Shown here piece after piece: positions 52,771 through 61,757 of a DNA stretch of 64,000 nucleotides. The translations under genes and the position numbers were made by a program. Position 1 is the first letter of the stretch, and each line of letters begins with the position of its first letter. The notes under the pieces were generated by a model. It was not told where the DNA came from and made no database searches. It worked only from the letters and a program-made list of their open reading frames with translations. The stretch lies in the NCBI RefSeq assembly GCF_900291465.1, contig NZ_LT985808.1, forward strand, positions 1,481,912 to 1,545,911, in the 5' to 3' direction. This DNA comes from Bacteroides sp. Marseille-P3684 (GTDB lineage: Bacteria; Bacteroidota; Bacteroidia; Bacteroidales; Bacteroidaceae).

Positions 52771-52802
52771 CATGCATGCCTTACTTTAACAAGACAGAAA
52801 TC

Positions 52803-53738
52803 ATGAAAAATATACTTCGGAGGATACGGTGCGGTCTGCTGTGGGGCGGGTTGCTTGCCTGCACGGGTTGCAACCAGGAGGTCTTTGTAGACCGTATTGC
52901 TCCGGCTGAAACACATTTCACGCTGGACGGCAACGGAGACACGCTGGTCATCGATTTTCCATCGGAAGACTGGAGCGTGCTCGATGTGACGTCGGAGTCG
53001 GGCAAGTCGCTCATCAGCTTTGTCAGTGGTGACAATGGCGGTCCGGTAACGAAGATGGAGGACCGGGAACGGCTGGAGTTCAGCCTTGGGGGACTGTTGG
53101 ATTGCGCTGTTGTGCGCGACGAAGGACGTCGGCTGGTCGTGATGCTCGGTGAGAACCTGTTACAGGAGGATTATCGGATGGACATCCATGTGGGCAACGA
53201 CTATGTGGACATCCCGCTGGAGTTCCGTCTGACACTGGGCGAACCTTACCGGGTGGACAGTGTGGTGTACCGGCTTGAACCGGATTCACCATGGACGGAG
53301 GTACGCGAGGGCGAGGGACTGGTGGTCTATAATCAGTCCGCCGACACCATCCGTCAGCAGCTCGTCATCTCGGGAAAGAATCGGAGCCGGGGAAGGTTCA
53401 GCGTAGTGTCGGATGGCAATGTATCCTGGCTTTCCGGAACAGAACTGGAGGTTCCCGACAGCGTGTCAGGCGGAAGGCTGGTCTTCAGCGGAATGAAGTT
53501 GCCGTTTTCCCTGAGCGAACAGCCGTTGCCTCTCTCCGTGCCTGACCGGATAAAAGTCGTCAGCATCGCTCCCAATGAACATGTACGCATCATCCCCCTC
53601 CTCGATTACAGCCTGTTCAACGCATCCTATACCGTCCATGCATCCCATCCGCGCAACGGCAGAAGACGGAGCCTCAGTGGCATGTATCGCGGAACGTTGT
53701 TCACAGGAAGTGATTATCATATAAAAATACCGTTGTGA
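52803..53738 (+). CDS. lipoprotein of unknown function (paired with the PagL-like gene)
   Basis: 311 residues; lipobox ACTGC gives the lipidated Cys after an N-terminal signal (KNILRRIRCGLLWGGLLACTGC). The mature protein is mainly beta strands: repeats of the kind THFTLDGNGDTLVIDFPSEDW, GRRLVVMLGENLLQEDYRMDIHVG, PYRVDSVVYRLEPDS and KVVSIAPNEHVRIIPLLDYSLFNASYTV. I do not recognise a family; there is a weak likeness to BACON-type beta-sandwich repeats. It is translationally coupled to the next gene (GTGA overlap at 53735), so it may assist that outer-membrane enzyme. Confidence 0.7.
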   Translation: MKNILRRIRCGLLWGGLLACTGCNQEVFVDRIAPAETHFTLDGNGDTLVIDFPSEDWSVLDVTSESGKSLISFVSGDNGGPVTKMEDRERLEFSLGGLLDCAVVRDEGRRLVVMLGENLLQEDYRMDIHVGNDYVDIPLEFRLTLGEPYRVDSVVYRLEPDSPWTEVREGEGLVVYNQSADTIRQQLVISGKNRSRGRFSVVSDGNVSWLSGTELEVPDSVSGGRLVFSGMKLPFSLSEQPLPLSVPDRIKVVSIAPNEHVRIIPLLDYSLFNASYTVHASHPRNGRRRSLSGMYRGTLFTGSDYHIKIPL

Positions 53739-54946
53739 AAAAGTCTCTTTCCCTTATCTTGAATTTCCGGATGCTGACGGGGCTGTTGCTGTCCTTCGGT
53801 CTGTCTTCCCCGCTTCTGTCGCAAGAGCAGGTGTCGGTGGCAGACAGTCTGCGTCCGCGCATCACCCACCGTCTCGGTGTAGACCTGCGGACGGGCTATG
53901 TGGCTCCTACCGAAACATTCTTTGAAGACGATAACTTGGCAGGCAAGCCCATACGCACGGCCTTGTCCACCCACCTGAAATATGCCTTCCGTTTTGCTCC
54001 CCACACCCGTCTGGGGAAACTCTATCCGCACGCTTATCAGGGCATCGGTGTGGCATACAACACCTTCTTCAACGCACGGGAGGTAGGCAATCCGTTGGCT
54101 GTCTATGTCTTTCAGGGTTCGCGGATGGCGAGTCTTTCCCGACGTCTGTCGCTCGACTATGAGTGGAACTTCGGGGCATCCTTCGGCTGGAAACCCCATG
54201 ACGAGGAGACCAACCCGAAAAATACGGTCGTCGGCTCACGTATCAATGCGTATATCAATCTGGGGGTATTCCTCAACTGGCAGCTTCCTTCCTCATGGAA
54301 CCTCACGGCAGGTATCGACCTGACCCACTATTCCAACGGAAACACCCGCTATCCCAATGGTGGGGTGAACACGATGGGGGCACGCCTGGGAGTGGTGCGT
54401 TCGTGGGGTGAAGAAGAGCAGACGGAAGGAGGAGAACCGGCACCGGTGTTCCGGCCTCACTGGTCTTACGATGTGTTGCTTTATGGAGCAGCCCGCACGC
54501 GTGGACTGGACTGGGAAGGGTCATCTTACCTGCTTCCCGGCAAGTTCGGTATCATCGGTCTCAACGTGGCACCCATGTATCATTTCACGAAGAACCTTGC
54601 TGCAGGCATCTCGCTCGATGGACGTTGGGATGAGGGAGGCAACCTGAAGGAACACCTCGCAGGCATTGGTCCGGGCGATGACATCAAGTTCTACCGTCCG
54701 CCGTTCCGCGAACAGATTGTCGTGGGACTTTCCGCCCGGGGAGAATGGACGATGCCTGTCTTCTCGGTCAACGTAGGCGTCGGTTACAATTGTTACCGTC
54801 ATGGCGATGATGCCAAAGGTCTCTACCAGGTGCTTGCCTTGAAGGCCTTTTTCACCCGGAGCATCTTCCTGCATGTAGGCTATCAGCTACAGGACTTCCA
54901 CGACCCCAACAACCTGATGCTCGGCATCGGGTACAGGTTCCATTGA
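53735..54946 (+). CDS. PagL-like acyloxyacyl hydrolase (lipid A deacylase family)
   Basis: 403 residues with a signal peptide (up to about 30, ending LSSPLLSQ) and a predicted outer-membrane barrel ending in the aromatic motif GIGYRFH. The segment GIDLTHYSNGNTRYPNGGVNTMGARLGV carries the His198 and Ser200 of the PagL-type catalytic motif (H-x-S-N) in the family PF09411-like pattern. Known PagL removes the 3-O acyl chain of lipid A; this Bacteroidetes form is longer and untested. Start GTG overlaps the preceding stop. Together with the lipoprotein it forms an envelope operon. Confidence 0.78.
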   Translation: MKKSLSLILNFRMLTGLLLSFGLSSPLLSQEQVSVADSLRPRITHRLGVDLRTGYVAPTETFFEDDNLAGKPIRTALSTHLKYAFRFAPHTRLGKLYPHAYQGIGVAYNTFFNAREVGNPLAVYVFQGSRMASLSRRLSLDYEWNFGASFGWKPHDEETNPKNTVVGSRINAYINLGVFLNWQLPSSWNLTAGIDLTHYSNGNTRYPNGGVNTMGARLGVVRSWGEEEQTEGGEPAPVFRPHWSYDVLLYGAARTRGLDWEGSSYLLPGKFGIIGLNVAPMYHFTKNLAAGISLDGRWDEGGNLKEHLAGIGPGDDIKFYRPPFREQIVVGLSARGEWTMPVFSVNVGVGYNCYRHGDDAKGLYQVLALKAFFTRSIFLHVGYQLQDFHDPNNLMLGIGYRFH

Positions 54947-56401
54947 TCAGTGTTTCTTCCAGAAGCTCGGGCTGAACAGCAGCAGGACGGAGAACAGTTC
55001 CAGACGTCCGATGAGCATCAGGAAGGAACAGCCCCACTTGGCTGCATCGGGCAGGTTGTTCCATGAATACGCCGGACCGCAGTTGCCCAATCCTGGACCT
55101 ACGTTGCCCAGGCTCGACACCGTGATGCCGAATGCCTCCATGAACCCGACACCCAACGTCAGCATGAACACCCAACCCACAAGGATGATGCCGATGTAGG
55201 CGAAGAAGAAGGCGAGCAGGGTCGTCTTGATTTCGTTGGAGATGACCACTCCGCTGATGCGTAGCGGGAGCACGGCGTTGGGATGGAGCATGTGGCGAAA
55301 CTGGTTGCGTACAATCTTGAACAGCATGGCCAGGCGGATGGACTTCATGGCTCCGGTTGTCGAACCGGCGCAGGCACCGACCATCATGGCGATGCACAAC
55401 ACCAGCCAGGTGCAGGAAGGCCACAGCATGTAGTCGGCCGTTCCGAATCCTGTCGTGGTCTGTGCCGTGGCAACCTGGAAGGATGCAAGACGGAAGCTCT
55501 CCTCCAGTCCCATCGGTGTGTCTACCAGCAGAGCGATGGTGATGAACAGTGTGAACACCGAGTAGCTCCCGATGTACCAGCGGAACTCCGTGTCCTTCAG
55601 CAGGCGGACGGGCTGCCGCTTCAGGATGGCGACATAGAGCAGGGTGAAGTTCACGCCCGAGATGAGCATGAAGAGGGTTGTGATGTACTCGATGTAGGGT
55701 GAGTTGTATGCCATGAGGCTGCTTTGCTTCACCGAGTAACCGCCGGTGGCGGCAGTCGACATGGCGGTGCACAAGCTGTCGAACCAGGGCATGTCGCCCA
55801 ACAGCAACAAGGCTCCGTGGGCAAGGGTGATGATGAGGTAGATGGTCCATATCCATTTCGCCGTCACGTCGAGGCGGGGATGGAGCTTGCTGTGTGTCGG
55901 ACCGGTGGTCTCGGCAGCAAAGAGCTTCATGCCGCCTGACCCGAAGATGGGCAGTACGGCAATGGTGAAGAACACGATGCCCAATCCGCCGAACCACTGT
56001 GTCAGGCTGCGCCAGAACAGGATGCCGTGAGGCAACGATTCGATGTTGTCAAGCACGGTGGCACCGGTGGTGGTGAAGCCGGACATGGTCTCGAAGAAGG
56101 CGTTGGCGACACTCTCGGTGTAACGCCCGAAAAGGAAGGGGAGCATGCCCAGCAAGCTGAACAGCACCCACGAGAAGGTGACGATGATGTAGCCGTCCTT
56201 GCGGTTCACCTTCTTGTCGGCATCATGTCCGATCCAGAACAGGATGAGTCCGATGAGGCAGGTGATGCCTGCCGAGGCGAGGAAGGGCACGAGGTCGCTC
56301 TCCCCGAAACAGATGGGAAAGATGGAGCAGCCCAACAGGAGAATCGCTTCCAGGAAGAGGAGGATTCCCAGTATCTTTGCCACAATCTTATAGTTTATCA
56401 T
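54947..56401 (-). CDS. trkH: TrkH-family potassium uptake protein
   Basis: 484 residues. Four P-loop-like repeats can be seen through segments such as FFETMSGFTTTGATVLDNIESLPHGILFWRSLTQWFGGLG, TAATGGYSVKQSS, QTTTGFGTADYMLWPSCT and SLGNVGPGLGNCGPAYSW, each followed by a membrane helix. It makes the K+ pathway of the Trk system, with TrkA as the regulatory partner. It begins 12 bp after trkA ends (reading on the minus strand) and they are clearly one operon. Confidence 0.95.
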   Translation of the reverse strand: MINYKIVAKILGILLFLEAILLLGCSIFPICFGESDLVPFLASAGITCLIGLILFWIGHDADKKVNRKDGYIIVTFSWVLFSLLGMLPFLFGRYTESVANAFFETMSGFTTTGATVLDNIESLPHGILFWRSLTQWFGGLGIVFFTIAVLPIFGSGGMKLFAAETTGPTHSKLHPRLDVTAKWIWTIYLIITLAHGALLLLGDMPWFDSLCTAMSTAATGGYSVKQSSLMAYNSPYIEYITTLFMLISGVNFTLLYVAILKRQPVRLLKDTEFRWYIGSYSVFTLFITIALLVDTPMGLEESFRLASFQVATAQTTTGFGTADYMLWPSCTWLVLCIAMMVGACAGSTTGAMKSIRLAMLFKIVRNQFRHMLHPNAVLPLRISGVVISNEIKTTLLAFFFAYIGIILVGWVFMLTLGVGFMEAFGITVSSLGNVGPGLGNCGPAYSWNNLPDAAKWGCSFLMLIGRLELFSVLLLFSPSFWKKH

Positions 56402-56413
56402 TTGGGTGTACGC

Positions 56414-57757
56414 TTAAATAAAGAATTTTTCAATCTTCTGCATGGTCATGCCCGTGCAGAACACCACGACGTGGTCACCTGCCTGAAGCTGGGTGTTACC
56501 GGTTACGAGGGCGCCCGTCCCCTGACGGATGACACCACCGATGTTGATGCCCTTGGGCAGTCCGCAGTCCTTCACCGGATGCTTGGTGATTTTCGACCCT
56601 TCCTTCACGATGAACTCAGCCACGTCGGCATTTGCCACGGTGAGACACTTCACGTTGGTCACGTCGGCATCGAGCATCATCTGGTAGATGTGGCTGGCGG
56701 CAATCATCTTCTTGTTGATGATGGTGCCGATATCCATGCCCTCTGCCATGCTGATGTATGCCATGTTCTCCACTTCCGCTACGGTCTTGCTGACGCCCGT
56801 CCGTTTGGCAGCCAGGCAGGCGAGGATATTGGTTTCCGCACTGCCGGTGAGTGCTACGAACGCTTCGGTGTTTTCGATGCCTTCATCCATGAGGAGGTCC
56901 ATGTCACGGCCGTCGCCGTTGATGATCATCACGCGGTCGTTGTCGATGAGCTCGGTGAGGCGGTGGCAGCGTTCGATGTCTTTCTCGATGATTTTCACCT
57001 TCATGTATTCGGGTGCCATCTGTGCCGTGCGGACGGCAATGCGGCTTCCGCCCATGATCATGACGTTGCGGACGTCCTTGTAGTCGTCTTTTCCGGCTAT
57101 CTGACGGATGTAGGGGATGTACTTCTTCATGGTCATGAAGTACACGAGGTCCAGCTCCTGCAAGGTGTCGTCACCGCGGGGGATGATGGTGTGCATGCCC
57201 CGCTTGATGGCAACGATGAGGAAGGGGGTGGACCGGGTGTCCAGCTGATGGAGAGGAATGTCGAGTATGTGTGCCGTGCGGCGCAGCTTGACGGCGATGA
57301 GCACCAGTTCGCCACCGTCGACCTCCCACCACTGGCGGATCCAGCTCATCTTGATGGCGTCCACGATTTCGCGGGCGGCAAGCATTTCAGGGTAGATGAG
57401 TGAGTTGATGCCGATGTTGGCAAAAAATTCCTGATGTTTGGGTTGCAGGTATTCGGCGTTATCGATGCGTGCTACGGTCTTTTTGGCGCCCAGGCTGTGT
57501 GCCAGCAGGCAGGAAGTCATGTTGCGACTCTCGTCGGGAGTGACACCGATGAACAGGTCGGCGTTGGGTACGTTGGCTTCTTTCAGTCCGGCGATGGAGA
57601 GTGAGGAGGCATTGACGGTCATCAGGTCGAAATTGTCTTCCAGCTGACCCAGCTTTTCTTCATCCGTATCCATGAGGATGATGTCCTGCTTCTCTCCGGA
57701 TAACATTTTTGCCAGGTGAGTTCCCACTTCCCCGGCTCCGGCAATGATTATTTTCAT
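56414..57757 (-). CDS. trkA: Trk system potassium transport regulator TrkA
   Basis: 447 residues with two RCK halves. The first has KIIIAGAGEVGTHLAKMLSGEKQDIILMDTDEEK (Rossmann), the second NVMIMGGSRIAVRTAQMAPEYMKVKIIEKDIERC; each is followed by a TrkA-C subdomain. It binds NAD(H)/ATP and gates TrkH. The upstream region contains repeat copy 3, in the same orientation. A TATCTTTG box is at 57792-57799. Confidence 0.95.
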   Translation of the reverse strand: MKIIIAGAGEVGTHLAKMLSGEKQDIILMDTDEEKLGQLEDNFDLMTVNASSLSIAGLKEANVPNADLFIGVTPDESRNMTSCLLAHSLGAKKTVARIDNAEYLQPKHQEFFANIGINSLIYPEMLAAREIVDAIKMSWIRQWWEVDGGELVLIAVKLRRTAHILDIPLHQLDTRSTPFLIVAIKRGMHTIIPRGDDTLQELDLVYFMTMKKYIPYIRQIAGKDDYKDVRNVMIMGGSRIAVRTAQMAPEYMKVKIIEKDIERCHRLTELIDNDRVMIINGDGRDMDLLMDEGIENTEAFVALTGSAETNILACLAAKRTGVSKTVAEVENMAYISMAEGMDIGTIINKKMIAASHIYQMMLDADVTNVKCLTVANADVAEFIVKEGSKITKHPVKDCGLPKGINIGGVIRQGTGALVTGNTQLQAGDHVVVFCTGMTMQKIEKFFI

Positions 57758-57791
57758 ACTTTAAATCCTTAGTCTGTGTCTTTTTGCGTGG

Positions 57792-57799
57792 CAAAGATA
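57792..57799 (-). promoter_or_regulatory. -7 element TATCTTTG of trkA-trkH
   Basis: The plus strand reads CAAAGATA; minus-strand TATCTTTG is 34 bp before the ATG at 57757, the usual distance. Confidence 0.5.
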
Positions 57800-57949
57800 A
57801 CCTATTTCATACTATATAAAAGCTTTTTGCTTTCTTTTTTTGCAATCTCGGCTTGACAATCCGGCGGTTTGCATGGGAGGGATGTCCGGTTGCTTCGCAA
57901 GGGGCTGTCTATCGATTGACGGCGTTCCGGGCAGGTCTTCGCATGGTGT

Positions 57950-58500
57950 CAAAGTGTCAAAACGTCAAACGAATCGTCTGAGAGTGCCCTTCCTCGCACC
58001 CGAAGACGAGTCGGTGAGCAAAGAAGCGATTCTGGAGCGATTTGCAAAATACACTTTGTCGGGAGATGGCAAACATCGCTTTCAGAGCGCAGTGAGATAT
58101 TCCCTGTAAGTGACTTTGTGGTGCGTGCGGTTTCAGAATATGGTGCGATTTAATAGTTGGAAAAGTGATGCGTCCGCGTTCTTTTTGGAGAGCAGTTGTC
58201 AGAAATTATTCTTCCGTTTTCTCTTTTCCTTACATCGACGGACGAAACAATATTGTTTCATCGGTCAAACAATATTGTTTCACGTCCCAAACACAAGTGT
58301 TTGACGACTCAAACAATATTGTTTGGCGCGTGAAAAACAAGTGTTGGATACTAAGAAACGTGAAATGAATGGGCGCTTCAGAAGTTTAGTGTGAAGCAGA
58401 ATTAACCTTTCTTCGCTAGTTTGCTCGATTTTGCAAAAGTACGCGTTAGTTGAAAAGGTGGATTTGGTAAATTGTGTAAGGAGAATTGCTCTTTTGGCTC
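57950..58500 (-). repeat. dispersed intergenic element, copy 3 (inverted)
   Basis: On the minus strand the modules come in the same order as in copies 1 and 2: CTAACGCGTACTTTTG (58449 down to 58434, identical to copy 1), the palindrome array (58347 to 58244), TATTTTGCAAATCGC (58052 to 58038), and CGTTTGACGTTTTGACA near 57971. The array-to-TATTTTG distance is 192 bp. The next gene downstream in this orientation is trkA. Confidence 0.75.
58244..58347. repeat. phased palindrome array, copy 3
   Basis: Units start at 58244, 58266, 58288, 58310 and 58332, again exactly 22 bp apart: GAAACAATATTGTTTC, CAAACAATATTGTTTC, CAAACACAAGTGTTTG, CAAACAATATTGTTTG and a degenerate GAAAAACAAGTGTTGG. Spacers are ATCGGT, ACGTCC, ACGACT, GCGCGT. 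Differences between palindrome halves are often compensated, e.g. CACAAGTG in place of CAATATTG. Confidence 0.9.
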
Positions 58501-58638
58501 TCGGTTTGTCAACGGGAATGTGTAGGGGGAAAGGGGAATGTGTGGGAGTGGCGGAGCGGAAAAACAGGACACGGGCGATGCAGAGGCTGGGCTTGCGCCC
58601 TGTATCGTCCGTGTCTATCATCTTTGGACCGATGCCGG

Positions 58639-60549
58639 TCAGCGTTGCAGTTCGGCAAGGAGTGCGTCGCGGATGCCTTCCTTGTCGATGCCGCAGAGGT
58701 GGCGCAGGATGTCGACGGCGCCATGCTCGATAAAGCGGTCAGGAATGCCCAGCCGGCGGACGTGTGGTGTGTGGTCATGGTCCGCCATGTACTCCAATAC
58801 GGCACTGCCGACGCCGCCCTTCAGAATACCGTCTTCCACGGTGACGATGCGGTTGAACCGACGGGCGACCTCCTCCAACAGTTCTTCGTCGAGCGGCTTG
58901 GCAAAGCGGAGGTCATAGTGCGCGATGCTGACGTCCGGATGTGCCTGTTCGACCTCGGCAATGGCGTCGGCTGCGGCATTGCCCACAGCACCGATGGAGA
59001 GCACGGCGAGGTCGTTGCCGTCTTTCAGGCGTCTGCCTTTGCCCACCTCGATGGCTTCGAGCGGACAGTGCCAGTCGGTGAGTCTTCCGCGTCCGCGAGG
59101 GTAACGGATGACGAACGGTCCCTGGTTAGGCAGCTGGGCGGTGTACATCATGCGCCGCAGTTCGTGCTCGTCATACGGGGCAGCAATCGTCAGGTTGGGG
59201 ATGGGACGCAGGTAGGCAAGGTCGAACGCTCCGTGGTGAGTCGGTCCGTCTTCACCGACCAGTCCGGCACGGTCAAGGCAGAACACGACGTTGAGGCGCA
59301 GCAGGGCGACATCGTGAATGATGTTGTCATAGGCACGTTGCATGAAGGAGGAGTAGATGTTGCAGAAGGGCAGCAGTCCGTCCTTTGCCATTCCTCCGGA
59401 GAAGGTGACGGCATGTCCCTCGGCAATGCCTACGTCAAAGGCACGGTCGGGCATGGTGTGCATCAATATGTTCATCGAGCATCCGCTGGGCATGGCAGGT
59501 GTGACGCCCATGATGCGGGGATTCTGTTCGGCAAGCTCCACGAGTGTCTTTCCGAACACGTCCTGAAACAGGGGCGGCAGTCCGTCGGTGCACTGCACGA
59601 GGCGTTTGCCGGTTTTCGGGTCGAAGAGTCCTGGAGCATGCCAGATGGTGGCCTGTTCTTCCGCCGGAGCGAAGCCCCGTCCCTTGACGGTGCGGACATG
59701 CAGCAGCTTGGGGCCCTTCATGTCTTTCAGGGTGTTGAGCGTACGCACCAGTTCGGTCACGTTGTGTCCGTCGACAGGACCGAAGTAGCGGATGTTCATG
59801 CCTTCAAAGATGTTCTGTTGTTTGGAGAGGACCGACTTGAGACTGTTGTTGAAGCGGATGATGCTCTTGCGGGTACGTTCATTGAGCAGCCCCAGGTCGC
59901 CGAAGAGTTGCGAGAGCCGGTAACGCAGCCGGTTATACTTGTCGTTGGTGTTGAGGTTCAGCAGATACTGACGCATGCCCCCCACACTGTGGTCGATGGA
60001 CATGTCGTTGTCGTTGAGGATGATGAGCAGGTCGTTGGGGGTTGAAGACGCATTGTTCAACCCTTCGAAAGCCAGTCCGCCGCTCATGGAACCGTCGCCG
60101 ATGACGGCAACGATGTGGCGGTCGGTCTCTCCCAGACGCTTGGCACTGACAGCCATGCCCAGGGCAGCCGAGATGGAGTTGGAGGCATGTCCGCAGGCGA
60201 ACGTGTCATATTCACTCTCTTCGGGTGAGGGGAAGGGGCGGATACCTTTATATTTGCGGTTGGTGGAAAACATCTCCTTGCGTCCGGTGAGAATCTTGTG
60301 TCCGTAAGCCTGATGGCCCACGTCCCACACCAAGCGGTCGTAGGGGGTGTTGTAGACATAGTGCAGTGCGACGGTCAGTTCCACCACACCCAGACTGGCG
60401 GCGAAGTGTCCCGGGTTGCACGAAAGTTCGTTGATGATGTCTTGGCGTAATTCACGACACACCTCAGGCAGTTGGTCTAGGTTGAGCCGGCGTAGGTCTG
60501 CCGGATAGTGTATGGCGTCGAGCAGCGTGTATGTGTTCTCCTTACTCAT
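58639..60549 (-). CDS. dxs: 1-deoxy-D-xylulose-5-phosphate synthase
   Basis: 636 residues from the ATG at 60549; the longer frame to 60690 is not supported because Dxs proteins begin near [16 protein letters not shown]. The TPP-binding motif is at [18 protein letters not shown]; the glutamate of the transketolase-type active site is within the [23 protein letters not shown] segment. It condenses pyruvate and glyceraldehyde 3-phosphate; the product feeds the MEP pathway, thiamine and pyridoxal 5'-phosphate. It stands alone, ~130 bp from repeat copy 3, divergent from the GSCFA gene. Confidence 0.96.
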   Translation of the reverse strand: MSKENTYTLLDAIHYPADLRRLNLDQLPEVCRELRQDIINELSCNPGHFAASLGVVELTVALHYVYNTPYDRLVWDVGHQAYGHKILTGRKEMFSTNRKYKGIRPFPSPEESEYDTFACGHASNSISAALGMAVSAKRLGETDRHIVAVIGDGSMSGGLAFEGLNNASSTPNDLLIILNDNDMSIDHSVGGMRQYLLNLNTNDKYNRLRYRLSQLFGDLGLLNERTRKSIIRFNNSLKSVLSKQQNIFEGMNIRYFGPVDGHNVTELVRTLNTLKDMKGPKLLHVRTVKGRGFAPAEEQATIWHAPGLFDPKTGKRLVQCTDGLPPLFQDVFGKTLVELAEQNPRIMGVTPAMPSGCSMNILMHTMPDRAFDVGIAEGHAVTFSGGMAKDGLLPFCNIYSSFMQRAYDNIIHDVALLRLNVVFCLDRAGLVGEDGPTHHGAFDLAYLRPIPNLTIAAPYDEHELRRMMYTAQLPNQGPFVIRYPRGRGRLTDWHCPLEAIEVGKGRRLKDGNDLAVLSIGAVGNAAADAIAEVEQAHPDVSIAHYDLRFAKPLDEELLEEVARRFNRIVTVEDGILKGGVGSAVLEYMADHDHTPHVRRLGIPDRFIEHGAVDILRHLCGIDKEGIRDALLAELQR

Positions 60550-60737
60550 CGTTGTTAGTCTCTTACTTAAAACCTCGTAGGCGTTCCACGGTGTGCGCAG
60601 TGGATTCGGCGGACGGGAAGTCACCTCGTTCACTACACCTTGGGCTTGCGAAAGTTGGATAATAATCGGCAAAAATATATAATTACTCACTAAGATGCGT
60701 ACTTTTGCGGTGGATTTTTAGCCCTCGGAGGAATATG

Positions 60738-61757
60738 ATGAACTTCAGAACGAAAGTAGAATTGCCCGCCGGCATCCTGTCCGTCGGTTATCAGAACCGG
60801 CTGATGTCGCTGGGTTCGTGCTTTTCCGAACACATTGGTAACCGTCTGTCGGATGCCAAGTTCGCGTGTGATGTCAATCCGTTTGGCATCCTTTACAATC
60901 CCTTTTCGATTGCCCGTGCGCTGGAGACGTTGCTGGACGGACGCCTGTATGACGAGACGTCGCCCGAGCTGTTCGTCTCCAAAGACGGATGGTGGCACAG
61001 CTTCATGCACCATTCGCGCTTTTCCGCTTCGTCCCGGGATGAATGCCTGAGTCTGATCAACGGAAGGCTGAGCCGGGCGATGGAGGCATTGCCGTCGCTG
61101 GACTTCCTGCTCATCACCCTGGGCACGTCGTATGTGTACTGCCTGAAGGGAGAAGACGGTGGTGCGGCCGACCCGTTGGAGCAGGTGGTGGCAAACTGCC
61201 ACAAATTGCCGGAGAGCCGTTTCGTGCGTCTGCGGGTCAGTCCCGATGCTGTCGTCCGGAGACTGGGTGCGGTCATCGGACGGCTCTTGGAACGTCGTCC
61301 CACGTTGCAGGTCCTGTTCACCGTCAGTCCCATCCGTCATGCCCGCGACGGATTCCATGCCAACCAGCTCAGCAAGTCGGCTCTGCTCCTGGCGGTGGAC
61401 GAACTCTGTGCGACCTGTCCCTGCTGCCACTATTTCCCTGCCTATGAGATTGTGCTCGACGAGTTGCGCGATTACCGTTTCTATGCCGACGACATGTTGC
61501 ATCCCTCTCCGTTGGCTATAGATTATGTATGGGAATGCTTCACTGACGCCTGCCTGACAGCGGAAGCTCGGTCGGTGATGGCTGAATGTCAGGAGATAAG
61601 ACGGGCTTTGGAACATCGTCCGTTTCATCCGGAAGCCCCTCAATACAAGAACTTTTTAACACAAATAGTGTTAAGGATAAACCGTCTTACAGAAAAATGT
61701 CCGACCTTAGACTTCAAAAAGGAATTGGAATTATGCCATACACGATTGAATCAATAA
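60738..61757 (+). CDS. GSCFA domain protein
   Basis: About 339 residues. The GSCFA motif is visible (RLMSLGSCFSEHIGNRL, near 21-37), followed by VNPFGILYNPFSIARALE, FLLITLGTSYVYCLKG and the His/Asp region FTVSPIRHARDGFHANQLSKSALL; this is the SGNH-like GSCFA family (PF08885), whose exact role is unknown. The start was set at 60738 since GGAGGA at 60727-60732 is well placed; 60735 is another ATG. It overlaps murF-alr by 25 bp, suggesting a role with cell-wall synthesis. Confidence 0.88.
   Translation: MNFRTKVELPAGILSVGYQNRLMSLGSCFSEHIGNRLSDAKFACDVNPFGILYNPFSIARALETLLDGRLYDETSPELFVSKDGWWHSFMHHSRFSASSRDECLSLINGRLSRAMEALPSLDFLLITLGTSYVYCLKGEDGGAADPLEQVVANCHKLPESRFVRLRVSPDAVVRRLGAVIGRLLERRPTLQVLFTVSPIRHARDGFHANQLSKSALLLAVDELCATCPCCHYFPAYEIVLDELRDYRFYADDMLHPSPLAIDYVWECFTDACLTAEARSVMAECQEIRRALEHRPFHPEAPQYKNFLTQIVLRINRLTEKCPTLDFKKELELCHTRLNQ

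Larger units (their letters stand above)
51529..52802. other. intergenic region upstream of nuoA and of the lipoprotein
   Basis: 1.27 kb without a credible gene. It contains the nuo promoter element (51940-51947), two hairpins (CATCCG/CGGATG near 52085-52108, GGAAATGAC/GTCATTTCC at 52112-52137), repeat copy 2 and the lipoprotein promoter element. Small ORFs in the region have no shared character with known proteins. Confidence 0.6.
57758..58638. other. intergenic region upstream of trkA and downstream of dxs
   Basis: 881 bp with no gene that I accept. It contains the trkA promoter element, repeat copy 3 in the minus direction and about 130 bp ahead of the dxs stop. Small ORFs here (such as 57840-58109 on plus) are by-products of the repeat sequence. 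Confidence 0.6.

Noticed and set aside
57840-58109. small ORF sharing residues with a minus-strand ORF at 52354-52707
   Set aside because: Both translate the conserved block of the dispersed repeat (around FLAP-x-DE, ILERF-x-KY). Copy 1 breaks the frame, so this is better explained as repeat DNA than as a protein family, although a protein relic cannot be fully excluded.
58486-60045. 519-codon plus-strand ORF
   Set aside because: Antisense to dxs, with no domain pattern of its own.
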